Origin: Sphingomonas sp. PP-CE-1G-424
Lineage (GTDB): Bacteria > Pseudomonadota > Alphaproteobacteria > Sphingomonadales > Sphingomonadaceae
Direction: 5' to 3'
NCBI RefSeq assembly: GCF_004341085.1
Contig: NZ_SLXW01000002.1
Span: 806,001 to 870,000 of the forward strand
DNA length: 64,000 bases
Shown here piece after piece: positions 1 to 7,959 of this stretch (the first letter of the stretch is position 1; each line of letters begins with the position of its first letter). Both the position numbers and the translations under genes were made by a program. The notes under the pieces were generated by a model. It searched no databases and had not been told where the DNA came from. It saw only the letters and a list, made by a program, of their open reading frames with translations.

Positions 1-605
1 GGCCATACCGGGATGCGGCCCGCCAGCCGGTGCAGCACGCGCATCCCCGTCAGGCTCGATTTGCCGACCTGCGCCGCGCCGACCAGGTTGAAGCAGCTCG
101 TCGGCGCAAAGCCCATCGCGCGCTGGCCCAGCTCGCAGACGCGCATCCGGCCCGCGCCGCCCGCGAACAGATCGCCGCAATCGCGGTGCTGGCGGAAATG
201 GCGGCGGATGTCGGGATCGCGCAGGACCGTGTCGACCGCAAGATGCGGGTCGTTCGCCGACAGCGTTTCGACCAGATCCCACAACGCACGCGCGTCGCCC
301 GGGCTTTGCTGCCAGCCGGGGAAATAGCCGCCCTGATCGACAAACGGGAACGCCGGCGAGAGATCGAGCCCGATGAGCATCGCCGAACCGCGCTGATCCA
401 GCAGCCAGTCGAGCACGTCCACGCGTGACCAAGTCGCCGAGTCGGGGGACGACACCAGCACCGGCGCCGCATCGCCGACCCCGCAGGTCGCCACCGCGAT
501 ACCCTTGTGGCGATGCCCTTGCGCGCCAGACCAGTCGATCGCGGTGAACCGGGTAAACCGCGTCGCCTTGCCGGGTTCGGAATTCACAGGCGGCGGGCTC
601 GGCAT
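1..605 (-). CDS. Hypothetical protein with RNase H-like N-terminus (DUF429-like), 3' end cut by window
   Basis: The minus-strand frame is open from an ATG at 605 to the window edge, about 201 residues, with no stop. The N-terminus carries FTRFTAIDWSGAQG followed by KGIAVATC and later LIGLDLSPAFPF. An early acidic strand with ID.SGA and a second strand with GLDLS resemble RNase H-fold predicted nucleases of the DUF429 type, which is a family-level inference. The visible portion also ends in a G.A..GKSSLTG stretch. The ATG is only 6 bases downstream of the stop of the COG4705 gene (612), so the two are probably co-transcribed. Function unknown; the C-terminus cannot be judged. Confidence 0.6.
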   Translation of the reverse strand, partial: MPSPPPVNSEPGKATRFTRFTAIDWSGAQGHRHKGIAVATCGVGDAAPVLVSSPDSATWSRVDVLDWLLDQRGSAMLIGLDLSPAFPFVDQGGYFPGWQQSPGDARALWDLVETLSANDPHLAVDTVLRDPDIRRHFRQHRDCGDLFAGGAGRMRVCELGQRAMGFAPTSCFNLVGAAQVGKSSLTGMRVLHRLAGRIPVW

Positions 606-611
606 CGCAGC

Positions 612-1385
612 TCAGGTGGCGCGGCGTTCCGACGGGTACAAGGGCTTGAGCAGCACCAGGACGACGATCGCGATCACCAGCGCCGCGGAAGCATAGGGGC
701 GGCTGAACGCGAGCCCGCCATGATCGACCGGCTTGTCGAGAAAATCGCCGACTGCGGCGCCGAGCGGGCGGGTGAGAATGAACGCGCTCCAGAACAGGAG
801 AACCCGGTCGACCGCGGTCCACAGATACAGGCCTGCGATCCCCGCGAGCACGATGCCGAACAGGATCGCGGCACCGCCGTAGCCAAGCCCGCCGGTATCC
901 GCGGTCCAGTCGCCGAGCGCGGTGCCCAGCGTCTGCGAGAACGTGATCGTCAGCCAGTAGAACAGTTCCGCGCGCGGCTCGTGCACGGTCGCGACCGACA
1001 CCGAGCCGAGCCGGTTGTGCCACAGCGCCAGCGACGCGACGACGCAGCCGAGCAGCAGTAGCGATCCGCCTGGATAGCCGATCCCGAGCGAGCGGGTGGC
1101 GAAGTCCGCGAGCGTCGTGCCCGCGGTCGTCGAGGCGATGATCGTCGCCCAATAGAGCGCCGGGCGATAGCGGTCCGCCGCGACCTGTCGCCACACCAGC
1201 AGCAGCAGGATCGCGACGAAGACGATGGTGGCGGTGAGGTAGCCGAGGTTGAGCGACATGCTGACCGTGTCGCCCGCGGTCTCGCCGAGCGTGGTGGCGA
1301 GGATCTTGATGATCCAGAACGCCGTCGTCACCGCCGGCACCTTGGCGGCAACCTTGGCGAGCGTGGCGCGATCGCGAACCGTCAT
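612..1385 (-). CDS. COG4705-type multipass membrane protein
   Basis: A 257-residue integral membrane protein. It has repeated helix-pair units, each with a small-residue/acidic signature: KILATTLGETAGD (near residue 24), TTAGTTLADFATRSLGIGY, SQTLGTALGDWTADTGGLGY and TRPLGAAVGDFLDKP. This internal four-fold repeat is typical of the uncharacterised COG4705 membrane-anchored family. The frame stays open upstream into antisense of the next gene, but the ATG at 1385 has a GGGGAG ribosome site 8 bases before it and starts just before the first helix, so that start is chosen. It probably forms an operon with the following hypothetical gene. The transported or bound ligand is not known. Confidence 0.8.
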   Translation of the reverse strand: MTVRDRATLAKVAAKVPAVTTAFWIIKILATTLGETAGDTVSMSLNLGYLTATIVFVAILLLLVWRQVAADRYRPALYWATIIASTTAGTTLADFATRSLGIGYPGGSLLLLGCVVASLALWHNRLGSVSVATVHEPRAELFYWLTITFSQTLGTALGDWTADTGGLGYGGAAILFGIVLAGIAGLYLWTAVDRVLLFWSAFILTRPLGAAVGDFLDKPVDHGGLAFSRPYASAALVIAIVVLVLLKPLYPSERRAT

Positions 1386-1535
1386 GATGTTCTCCCCTCG
1401 TTGCTTGGGAGACGCCGACGAGGCGATCGATCCGCAGTATCGCACACCGGAAATCGCGGAAGTTTTACTCGGGACATGTGGAACCGATGCGGCGGCGGCG
1501 TCTCGTCGTCGAAGCAAGAGCAGGGAGATCGCACG

Positions 1536-2606
1536 GTGTCGGTACGGATCGCGAGTTTGGGTGTCGGTATCGCCGCGCTGGTCGGAAGCGCAGCGCCCGC
1601 CGCCGTGGCGCCCTCCGCTGTGATGACCGCGCCCGGCACGAGCGTGTCGGTGATGACCTACAACGTCCACGGCGTGCCCTGGCCGGTCGCGGAAGACCGA
1701 TCGAGCGCGTTGTCGGCGATCGCCGCGCAGCTTCGCACGATGCGCGCCGAGGGGCGGCAACCCGGAATCGTCGCGTTGCAGGAATCGTTTGTGCCGGAGG
1801 CCAAGGCGATCGGTGCCTCGGCAGGCTATCGCTACGTCGCGTTCGGTGCGCCGGCCGAGGCGACCGCGGACCCCGCAACCGCACAGGACCGGCAGTTCGC
1901 CGCGGATGGCAGCATGCTGCGCGGCGAGCGGGTCGGCAAGCATGTCGGCAGCGGTCTCGCGATCTTCTCCGACTATCCGATCCTGGCGGTGCGGCGGATC
2001 AGCTATCCGGTCTGCGCAGGGTATGACTGCCTTGCGAACAAGGGGGCGATGGCGGCGCTGATCGCGGTCCCCGGTGTCGCGGGGCCGGTCACGGTGATCG
2101 ACACGCATCTCAACTCGAACGGCGCGACCGGCGTATCCGAGCCGCGCGCGCTGTATGCGTATCGGCGCCAGATCGACGTGCTCAGCGGGTTCATCGGTTC
2201 GATGGCCCGGCCCGGCGGGACGATGCTGGTGGCGGGCGACTTCAACGTCGGCCGCGACATCGCGCGGCGCGCCTATTTCGCGCAGCATATGTTCGGGGGC
2301 GCGACCGCGCTGTCCGGCGGGTCGCTGAAGTGCCGGGAGTCGCGGACCTGTCTGGTGACGCAGCCCGCCGACATCGCCTACTCGACCGGGCGCGCCAAGG
2401 ACTTCCTGCTGTACCGTCCGTCGAACGGCGCCGCCATCCAGCCGCTCGCGCTCAGCGCGCCGTTCGGTCGCGGTCCCGACAACGCGATGCTGTCGGATCA
2501 TATCGGCGTGATGGTGCGCTATCGGATCGACGGCTCGGCCGGGCGTTCGGTGCCCGGCAGCGCGCTGGCGAGCCGCCGGGCAAAGGGTGCCGCGACCCGC
2601 GCCTAG
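1536..2606 (+). CDS. Exported endonuclease/exonuclease/phosphatase-family protein
   Basis: A 356-residue secreted member of the EEP (DNase I-like) superfamily. The GTG start at 1536 has an AGGGAG site just upstream and opens directly into a signal peptide (VRIASLGVGIAALVGSAAPAA). Superfamily motifs appear in order: MTYNVHG, VALQESF (metal-ligand Glu), DTHLNS, VAGDFNV and C-terminal LSDHIGVMV (catalytic Asp-His). Extracellular EEP proteins include sphingomyelinases, nucleases and inositol phosphatases; the sequence alone does not say which substrate applies. Two Cys pairs (VCAGYDC, KCRESRTC) could form disulphides in the periplasm. It ends tail-to-tail with the EthD gene with a 4-base overlap of stop codons. 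Confidence 0.78.
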   Translation: MSVRIASLGVGIAALVGSAAPAAVAPSAVMTAPGTSVSVMTYNVHGVPWPVAEDRSSALSAIAAQLRTMRAEGRQPGIVALQESFVPEAKAIGASAGYRYVAFGAPAEATADPATAQDRQFAADGSMLRGERVGKHVGSGLAIFSDYPILAVRRISYPVCAGYDCLANKGAMAALIAVPGVAGPVTVIDTHLNSNGATGVSEPRALYAYRRQIDVLSGFIGSMARPGGTMLVAGDFNVGRDIARRAYFAQHMFGGATALSGGSLKCRESRTCLVTQPADIAYSTGRAKDFLLYRPSNGAAIQPLALSAPFGRGPDNAMLSDHIGVMVRYRIDGSAGRSVPGSALASRRAKGAATRA

Positions 2607-3523
2607 TCCTCGAGGTTGCCCGTGAAGAGCAGGTGGCGGGCGTCGTCGGCGACCTGGTTGGCGGCGCCGAGCCGTTCGATCAGCTGCGCGGGGCGGCTGC
2701 CGCGCAGACCCGCGACCGTCAGCGCGCCGTCGCGGACATAGGTGTAGACCCCGCTGACCGCGAACGCCGAGGTGTGGGCGATATGCGCCTTCTGACCCTC
2801 GGTGGTGCGCTGGAATGCGTCGGACGCGTAGAACGCGCGGCGCGTCATCGGCGTGGCAAAGGCGATGTCGAGGATCGCCACCAGCGCGCGTTCGGGCGGC
2901 ACGCTGTGATCGACGTTGGGCGCGGGCGGGGCGGGGTCCGCATTATCGTAGCGCTCGGGCAAATGGAGCCGCACCTTCAGCACCGCCGGATCGCCCGCCA
3001 GCGTCTCGGCGAACTGCGTCATGAACGCGGCGAACCCGGCCGCGTCGTCGTGACGCGCGCCGAAATGCACGTGGAGGCGGTCGAGACCGTCATCGCCGTT
3101 CGGGATCGGGTCCGGGGCGCGGTCGACCAGCGTCCGCGACCCCTTCGGCAGCGCATAGGCGACGGTCGCCGCGAACATGTTCTGTTCGTCCGCGAACAGG
3201 ATCGCGCAGGACTCGTTGAAAATGTCCTGATCCGCTTCGGAGGCGAAGCCGATCTCGACGCCGCCATCCAAGACATAGTCGTCGAACGGCGCGATGCCGT
3301 CGATCGCCGGCCACAGATGCGCGTCCTGCTCGCGGTTCAGATGCGTCTGGACATACCAGCCGAGCCCCGGGATGCGCGAGCACAGCGGGCCGTGGACGTC
3401 GCGCCAATAGCTCGCGAACACCTCGTGCGGAACCCCGGGGCGGCGGAGCACGGTGGTGTAGCTGTTGACGACGATGCTGGCGTCGCGCGTCGCATAGTCG
3501 CGCGCGGGGTCGATGATGGACAT
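2603..3523 (-). CDS. EthD domain-containing protein
   Basis: A 306-residue cytoplasmic protein with a ferredoxin-like dimeric alpha/beta-barrel EthD module at the N-terminus (VLRRPGVPHEVFASYWRDVHGPL, read as two pieces around residues 25-47) followed by a second, less conserved half with LHVHFG and ALVAILDIAF. EthD proteins assist ring-fission or cytochrome-type oxidations, but most members have no assigned substrate. The frame is open further upstream through antisense of rarA; ATG at 3523 is chosen because the domain begins about 25 residues after it. It stands alone downstream of rarA (86 bases). No partner oxidoreductase is visible nearby. Confidence 0.72.
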   Translation of the reverse strand: MSIIDPARDYATRDASIVVNSYTTVLRRPGVPHEVFASYWRDVHGPLCSRIPGLGWYVQTHLNREQDAHLWPAIDGIAPFDDYVLDGGVEIGFASEADQDIFNESCAILFADEQNMFAATVAYALPKGSRTLVDRAPDPIPNGDDGLDRLHVHFGARHDDAAGFAAFMTQFAETLAGDPAVLKVRLHLPERYDNADPAPPAPNVDHSVPPERALVAILDIAFATPMTRRAFYASDAFQRTTEGQKAHIAHTSAFAVSGVYTYVRDGALTVAGLRGSRPAQLIERLGAANQVADDARHLLFTGNLED

Positions 3524-3609
3524 GAGGATCTCACGGCTTGGGGATGGCAGGACGAGCACCCCCAACGCATCGCCACGCAGATCGGCGCGCGCCGCTGTCC
3601 AATCGCACG

Positions 3610-4923
3610 TCAGTCCTTGGCCTCGGGCGCCTGTTTGCGGCGGCGGTTCCAGAATTCGAGGCGCTTCTTCACGTCGCGTTCGAAGCCGCGCTCGTTGGGT
3701 TCGTAGAGCACGGGATGATCGTGCCCGCCGAGTTCGTCGGGAAAGAAGCTCTGCCCCGCGAACGCATCGGGGTGATCGTGGTCGTATTGATACCCATCGT
3801 GATAGCCGAGCTCCTTCATCAGCTTGGTCGGCGCGTTGAGGATGCGTTTGGGCGGCGCAATCGACCCGGTCGATTTCGCCAGCGCGCTGGCCTTGTCGAA
3901 CGCGCGGTACGAGGCGTTCGATTTCGGCGCGGTCGCGACATAGTTGATCGCCTGCGCGAGGAACAACCGCGCCTCGGGCAGGCCGACCCGCTCGAACGCC
4001 TGCCACGCGGTCATCACCTGGACCAGCGCCTGCGGATCGGCCATCCCGACATCCTCCGACGCCGCGCAGCACAGCCGGCGGAATACGACCGACGGGTCCT
4101 CGCCGCCTGCGATCATCCGTGCCGCCCAGTATAAGGCAGCATCGGGATCGCTGCCGCGCAGACTCTTGTGGAAGCAACTGAGCAGGTTAAAATGCTCTTC
4201 CTGCCCCTTGTCGTAGAGCGGCGCGCGTTGCTGCACCAAGGTGGCCAGCGCGATGGTATCGAGATCGGACGGGTGATCGGTCGCGACGATATCCTCGCAC
4301 AGCCCGAGCAGATAGCGCGCATCGCCATCCGCCATCGCCACCAGCGCGTCGCGCGCATCGTCGGTGAGCGGCAGCGGGCGTTCGAAATGCGCTTCCGCCC
4401 GCGCGATCACGCGGTGCAGGTCGGCGGCAGCGAGGCGGTTGAGCGTGTAGACCTTCGCGCGCGACAACAGCGCGGATACCAGGCTGAAGCTCGGATTCTC
4501 GGTGGTCGCGCCGATCAGCACGATCGTCCCGTCCTCGACTGCGGGGAGCAGCGCGTCCTGCACCGGCCGCGAGAACCGGTGAAGCTCGTCGACGAACGCG
4601 ACGGTCGGTTTCGACGCCGATTCGCGCAATCGGGTCGCCTCGGCGAGCGCCTTGCGCAGGTCGGCGATACCGGTCGACACCGCCGAGAGCTGAATGAAGT
4701 TGTAGCCGACCTCGTCCGCCATCAGCCGCGCGATCGTCGTCTTGCCAACCCCGGGCGGGCCCCAGAGGATGAACGAGGACAGCCGCTTGGCGGCGATCAT
4801 CCGCGCGAGCGCGCCCTCGGGTCCGACGAGGTGCTCCTGGCCGATGATGTCCGAAAACCGGCGCGGGCGCAGGATTTCCGCGAGCGGTCGCGGTGCGTTG
4901 GCGCTGAAGAGCGTGTCGGACAT
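3610..4923 (-). CDS. rarA: Replication-associated recombination protein A (RarA/MgsA AAA+ ATPase)
   Basis: A 437-residue AAA+ ATPase of the clamp-loader group that acts at stalled replication forks. Walker A is GPPGVGKT at residues 55-62, Walker B is AFVDELHRF (the family usually has DEIH), sensor 1 is GATTENPSF, and the C-terminal MgsA tetramerisation region carries CCAASEDVGMADP and FLAQAINYVA. Start ATG at 4923 precedes the conserved LRPRRFSDIIGQEHL. The length is normal for the family. It is transcribed away from the PadR gene, with about 250 bases of shared upstream region. Confidence 0.95.
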   Translation of the reverse strand: MSDTLFSANAPRPLAEILRPRRFSDIIGQEHLVGPEGALARMIAAKRLSSFILWGPPGVGKTTIARLMADEVGYNFIQLSAVSTGIADLRKALAEATRLRESASKPTVAFVDELHRFSRPVQDALLPAVEDGTIVLIGATTENPSFSLVSALLSRAKVYTLNRLAAADLHRVIARAEAHFERPLPLTDDARDALVAMADGDARYLLGLCEDIVATDHPSDLDTIALATLVQQRAPLYDKGQEEHFNLLSCFHKSLRGSDPDAALYWAARMIAGGEDPSVVFRRLCCAASEDVGMADPQALVQVMTAWQAFERVGLPEARLFLAQAINYVATAPKSNASYRAFDKASALAKSTGSIAPPKRILNAPTKLMKELGYHDGYQYDHDHPDAFAGQSFFPDELGGHDHPVLYEPNERGFERDVKKRLEFWNRRRKQAPEAKD

Positions 4924-5134
4924 CGGGTCTCGGGTTCCACGGATCGAGGGAGCGCAGCGGGCGATACCGCGGCGCACGGCAATCGCCGACATCGCTGCGG
5001 CGGGTCTTTCGCCTGAGAGAACATAAGGGGTGTGGCGCCGACATTGAACCCTTGGCGATGAGGTGCGGGCTCAGGACTGCTGCAGGCGAGATCGAACAAA
5101 ATTCAGTGCATCCCTTGAATTCGGAATATTCTGC

Positions 5135-5163
5135 GATATATCTCATACCATTCTAGAAATATC
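5135..5163. promoter_or_regulatory. Candidate PadR operator/promoter region
   Basis: An AT-rich island stands out in a GC-rich background just upstream of the PadR start. It contains the perfect palindrome GATATATC (5135-5142) and, 13 bases later, the near copy GAAATATC (5156-5163), which runs into the ribosome site GGAG. Such placement over a promoter fits autoregulation by the PadR repressor. This is inference from position and symmetry only. Confidence 0.4.
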
Positions 5164-5176
5164 GGAGAACACTCAA

Positions 5177-5761
5177 ATGCGTAACGAAATGGGATTTGGA
5201 CCGTGGAGCGGTGGCCCCCGGCATGGTGGCCACGGCCGTCGCGAGCATGGTGAGGACCATGCCCATTGGAGGTCGGGCGGGGGACCACGCGGTCGCGGCC
5301 GCCGGGTCTTCGACGGCGGCGAGATGAAGCTCGTGCTGTTGAAGCTGATCGCGGATGCGCCGCGGCACGGCTACGACCTGATCCGCGAGATCGAAGGACT
5401 GGCGGGCGGCAGTTATGCGCCGAGCCCGGGCGTGATCTATCCCACGCTCAGCACGCTCGACGACATGGGGCTGATCGACGAGCAGAAGTCGGAAGGTGCC
5501 AAGAAACGCTTCGCGGTCACCGACGAAGGGCGTCAGTTGCTGAAGGACAATGCCGAGATCGTCGAGGCGCTGTTCGCCCGGCTGGCGGCCGTCGGCGCCG
5601 AGTCCGAGCGGACCGACGGCGCACCGATCCGCCGCGCGATGGGCAATCTGCGACAGGTGCTCCAGACGCGGCTGATGCGCGAGGACGTGAACGAGGACAC
5701 GCTGCACGCGGTCGCCGGGTTGCTCGACGAGGCGGCGCAGAAGATCGAGCGGCTCAAGTGA
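5177..5761 (+). CDS. PadR-family transcriptional regulator with His/Gly-rich N-terminal extension
   Basis: A 194-residue regulator. Residues 7-43 are a Gly/Arg/His-rich tail with His at 16, 19, 24, 28 and 30. The PadR winged helix follows (MKLVLLKLIADAPRHGYDLI, then PGVIYPTLSTLDDMGLI near residues 77-93) and a C-terminal helical dimerisation segment. A metal-rich N-terminal tail on a PadR core is the architecture of Escherichia coli YqjI, a nickel-responsive repressor; equivalence here is inferred. ATG at 5177 follows GGAG by about 9 bases; an upstream in-frame extension lacks coding character. The stop overlaps the GTG of the DUF2218 gene (GTGA), so the two are translationally coupled. Confidence 0.88.
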   Translation: MRNEMGFGPWSGGPRHGGHGRREHGEDHAHWRSGGGPRGRGRRVFDGGEMKLVLLKLIADAPRHGYDLIREIEGLAGGSYAPSPGVIYPTLSTLDDMGLIDEQKSEGAKKRFAVTDEGRQLLKDNAEIVEALFARLAAVGAESERTDGAPIRRAMGNLRQVLQTRLMREDVNEDTLHAVAGLLDEAAQKIERLK

Positions 5762-6063
5762 GCGTCTCGCCCATCATTTCGGTCGCGCGCGTGCCGACGC
5801 AGTCCGCGAGCAAGTATCTCCAGCAGCTCGCCAAGCACTGGAGCCACAAGATGGAGGTGACGTTCTCGGAAGAGGAGGGGCGCATCGCCTTTCCGAACGG
5901 CGCGGTGCTCGACATGCGCGTCGACACCGCCACGCTGGACATCGCGCTGACGGTCCCGGCGGACGAGGACGTCGACCGCATGCGCGGCGTGGTCTCAAGC
6001 CACCTCGACCGGTTCGCCTTCCGCGAAGCGCCGCTGACGTTCGACTGGACGGAGGCGGTTTAA
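5758..6063 (+). CDS. DUF2218 domain-containing protein
   Basis: A 101-residue cytoplasmic protein starting at GTG 5758 inside the PadR stop. The order of conserved segments is typical of DUF2218: ASKYLQQLAKHWSHKMEV at the N-terminus, then F.NG...M and a C-terminal HLDRFAFREAPLTFDW. In many proteobacteria DUF2218 genes lie near siderophore or TonB-receptor genes and PadR regulators of the YqjI kind, suggesting a role in metal handling. That link is contextual and the biochemical function is unknown. It has no membrane segment and no cysteines. Confidence 0.82.
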   Translation: MSVSPIISVARVPTQSASKYLQQLAKHWSHKMEVTFSEEEGRIAFPNGAVLDMRVDTATLDIALTVPADEDVDRMRGVVSSHLDRFAFREAPLTFDWTEAV

Positions 6064-6072
6064 ACCGATCCT

Positions 6073-6090
6073 CCTACCCTCTAGGGTAGG
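6073..6090. terminator. Possible hairpin after the PadR-DUF2218 operon
   Basis: CCTACCCT and AGGGTAGG form 8-bp arms around a 2-base centre, 10 bases after the DUF2218 stop. No T-tract follows, so intrinsic termination is uncertain. The remaining 230 bases to the thioesterase stop show no coding signal. Confidence 0.3.
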
Positions 6091-6323
6091 GGCGTCCGGT
6101 CCGCCCAGGGGAAGTCTCAAGCGTGAGCGGATTGGCCGGTTTGGAGAGGAAAGCGGAACGCCCGCTTCCGGGCGGGGGTATCGCGATCGCCACCATCGCG
6201 CGACGCTGCCGCCTTTTTCGATAACGCCCGTCAACTGCGGTTACGGTCTGCTTCTCGATACCAATTTATCAGGTCGGCAGGCTAAAGTCGCATGCGAGCA
6301 TAGCCTGCTCACGCTCGATCGGG

Positions 6324-6785
6324 TCACGCAGTGGAAGCCGCCATAGGGAAGATCAGCAAGGTCGATGTCGCCGATGCGCATAGTCGTCCCTGTACATCCA
6401 GCAGTCGAGCTTCGGAAAAAGCGGCACGGCGCCCTAACGACACAACCTTGCCCTCGGCACGCACTGGTCCGCTCGTCTCGCTCAGCGCGCGATGATACGA
6501 CACCTTGAGTTCCAATGTCGTAAAACCCTGACCCGCGGGCAGGCTGGAATGGACCGCGGCGCCGCAGGCGCTGTCGGGCAACGTCGCCGCATAGCCGCCA
6601 TGCACCGATCCGATCGGGTTGTAGACCTTGCGCGACGGCGAACCCTCGAACACCACACGACCACGCTCGAGTTCGACCAAAACGATATCCAGCGTCTCGT
6701 GGATCGGCGGGTGAACATTGGCTGCCATCAAGGCTGCGAGCTGGTCATGGCCATCGAGTTCGGCGTGATCGGTCAAGACGTTCAT
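6324..6785 (-). CDS. PaaI-family hotdog thioesterase
   Basis: A 153-residue single hotdog-fold protein. The core signature NPIGSVHGGYAATLPDSACG (around residues 56-75) is that of PaaI/YbgC-like acyl-CoA thioesterases, with the HGG turn that binds the thioester and an Asp at the helix start. LELKVSYHRAL and a C-terminal beta strand (CASATSTLLIFP) complete the fold. The acyl substrate cannot be deduced. ATG at 6785 is preceded by GAGGATG. No operon partner. Confidence 0.88.
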   Translation of the reverse strand: MNVLTDHAELDGHDQLAALMAANVHPPIHETLDIVLVELERGRVVFEGSPSRKVYNPIGSVHGGYAATLPDSACGAAVHSSLPAGQGFTTLELKVSYHRALSETSGPVRAEGKVVSLGRRAAFSEARLLDVQGRLCASATSTLLIFPMAASTA

Positions 6786-6850
6786 ACGCGGACATCCTCG
6801 TTTCGAGCTTGGAGGCAGCTTTTGAATAATCGCAATCTGTACGGATGCGG

Positions 6851-6914
6851 TGCTTCTACAGGGTAATCACACCGCTCGCATCTGGCCGAATCGGTACCTT
6901 ATCGCGAAGTTCGG
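6851..6914 (+). repeat. Dispersed repeat R, copy 1
   Basis: Starts TGCTTCTACAGGGTAA and contains the core GCATCTGGCCGAATCGGTAC then CTTATCGCGAAG. The same core appears inverted at 7112-7192 and directly at 23228-23308. It lies 66 bases upstream of the thioesterase gene on the other strand. Most of the 470 bases between 6786 and 7256 has no gene and is occupied by this repeat pair. Confidence 0.75.
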
Positions 6915-7111
6915 CCGCCTGGGCACGCACGACGCGCGCATGGCCGTTGCAGAACCCCCAAAAGAATCGCGGTGGAGGCGGAGGGGATATCCGGCGAATG
7001 GCGGATGACGTGGGTAGCAGACGGGCGGCTTTCGCGCGGTCCCGGCTGTGGCCATTCGCCCATCATTGCGAACCGCTAGCTCTGTCGATGTTCGCTCATT
7101 CGGGGCTCGCG

Positions 7112-7192
7112 AGCCAGTCGAACCGGTCGAACGCTACGATAAAGTACCGATTCGGCCAGATGCGGCCAACGGGATTGCCCTTTAGAAGCGTG
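7112..7192 (-). repeat. Dispersed repeat R, copy 2 (inverted)
   Basis: Read on the minus strand it gives GCTTCTAAAGGGCAA, then TGGCCGCATCTGGCCGAATC and GGTACTTTATCG, followed by a TTCGACCGGTTCGACTGGC tail. It matches copy 3 more closely than copy 1. With copy 1 it forms an inverted pair enclosing about 200 bases that have no convincing gene. Confidence 0.75.
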
Positions 7193-7256
7193 CTTCGTGC
7201 TCCGGCTCCAGCCCAATCCGTCTTCTCCCGCAGCGATCGAAAGAAGTGCTTCCGAA

Positions 7257-7763
7257 ATGACCGGCATTCTCCAGAAAATCGAGGCTAACAAGGGTCGGAA
7301 AATCGAACCAGCAGTGGCATCAGAGTCGCCCCACCTCGATAAGCCGTTCTTCGAGCTATTGGTCGGTAGTTACCGCCGCATCGTGGGCGATGCCTTATTT
7401 CCTGAAAACTGCGATGAATATTGGCTTTATCATCAAGCGCCGTTCGCTGTTGTCGCTCACAACGCCGATCCCGATCCCGTTTTCATTTACGCCAATATCG
7501 CGGCTCAGCGCTGTTTCGGTTACGGATGGAGCGAGTTTACATCGCTACCATCACGTCTATCCGCGGAGCCGATCAATCGTGCGGATCGACAGATCCTGCT
7601 GGATAAGGTCAAAAAAGACGGACATTACTCTGGATATTGCGGCGTGAGGATAACGAAGTCCGGTCGCCGATTCTCGATTGATGACGGTTGCATTTGGCAG
7701 TTAACCGACCGCGATGGGTCAACGCATGGACAAGCTGCAACCTTTTCGCCCCTGGCTGAGTGA
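7257..7763 (+). CDS. MEKHLA domain protein (PAS-like), probably acquired
   Basis: A 168-residue soluble protein that is essentially a lone MEKHLA domain: LLVGSYRRIVGDAL, then APFAVVAHNADPDPVFIYAN, FTSLPSRLSAEP and a C-terminal GQAATF. MEKHLA is a PAS-related sensory fold first defined at the C-terminus of plant HD-ZIP III factors and found alone in bacteria; ligand unknown. The ATG at 7257 (AAGAAG upstream) is preferred to the earlier in-frame Met at 7197, which lies in repeat-flanked sequence. Its codons are visibly less GC-rich than those of its neighbours, suggesting transfer. Confidence 0.82.
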   Translation: MTGILQKIEANKGRKIEPAVASESPHLDKPFFELLVGSYRRIVGDALFPENCDEYWLYHQAPFAVVAHNADPDPVFIYANIAAQRCFGYGWSEFTSLPSRLSAEPINRADRQILLDKVKKDGHYSGYCGVRITKSGRRFSIDDGCIWQLTDRDGSTHGQAATFSPLAE

Positions 7764-7959
7764 GCCAAACCTACCTCGCGACCACACGCTACCAACCAGA
7801 TTGCTTTCGCTCTCTGACCTGTGGCTGGAGGTGCCGGCTAAACCATGCCCGATCTCGACCTGGACCCCATAGCGGGACATTCAATTCGCTGATCGTGCTG
7901 AACGAACCGCCGTTCTCGGGAGTCTGGATCGCCATCCTGAGCGTCCAGGTCTGAGCGAC

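Noticed and set aside
612-2501. 629-residue minus-strand frame extending the COG4705 gene upstream
   Set aside because: Residues before the ATG at 1385 are antisense of the exported EEP gene and have low-complexity Arg/His/Asp composition; the strong ribosome site supports 1385.
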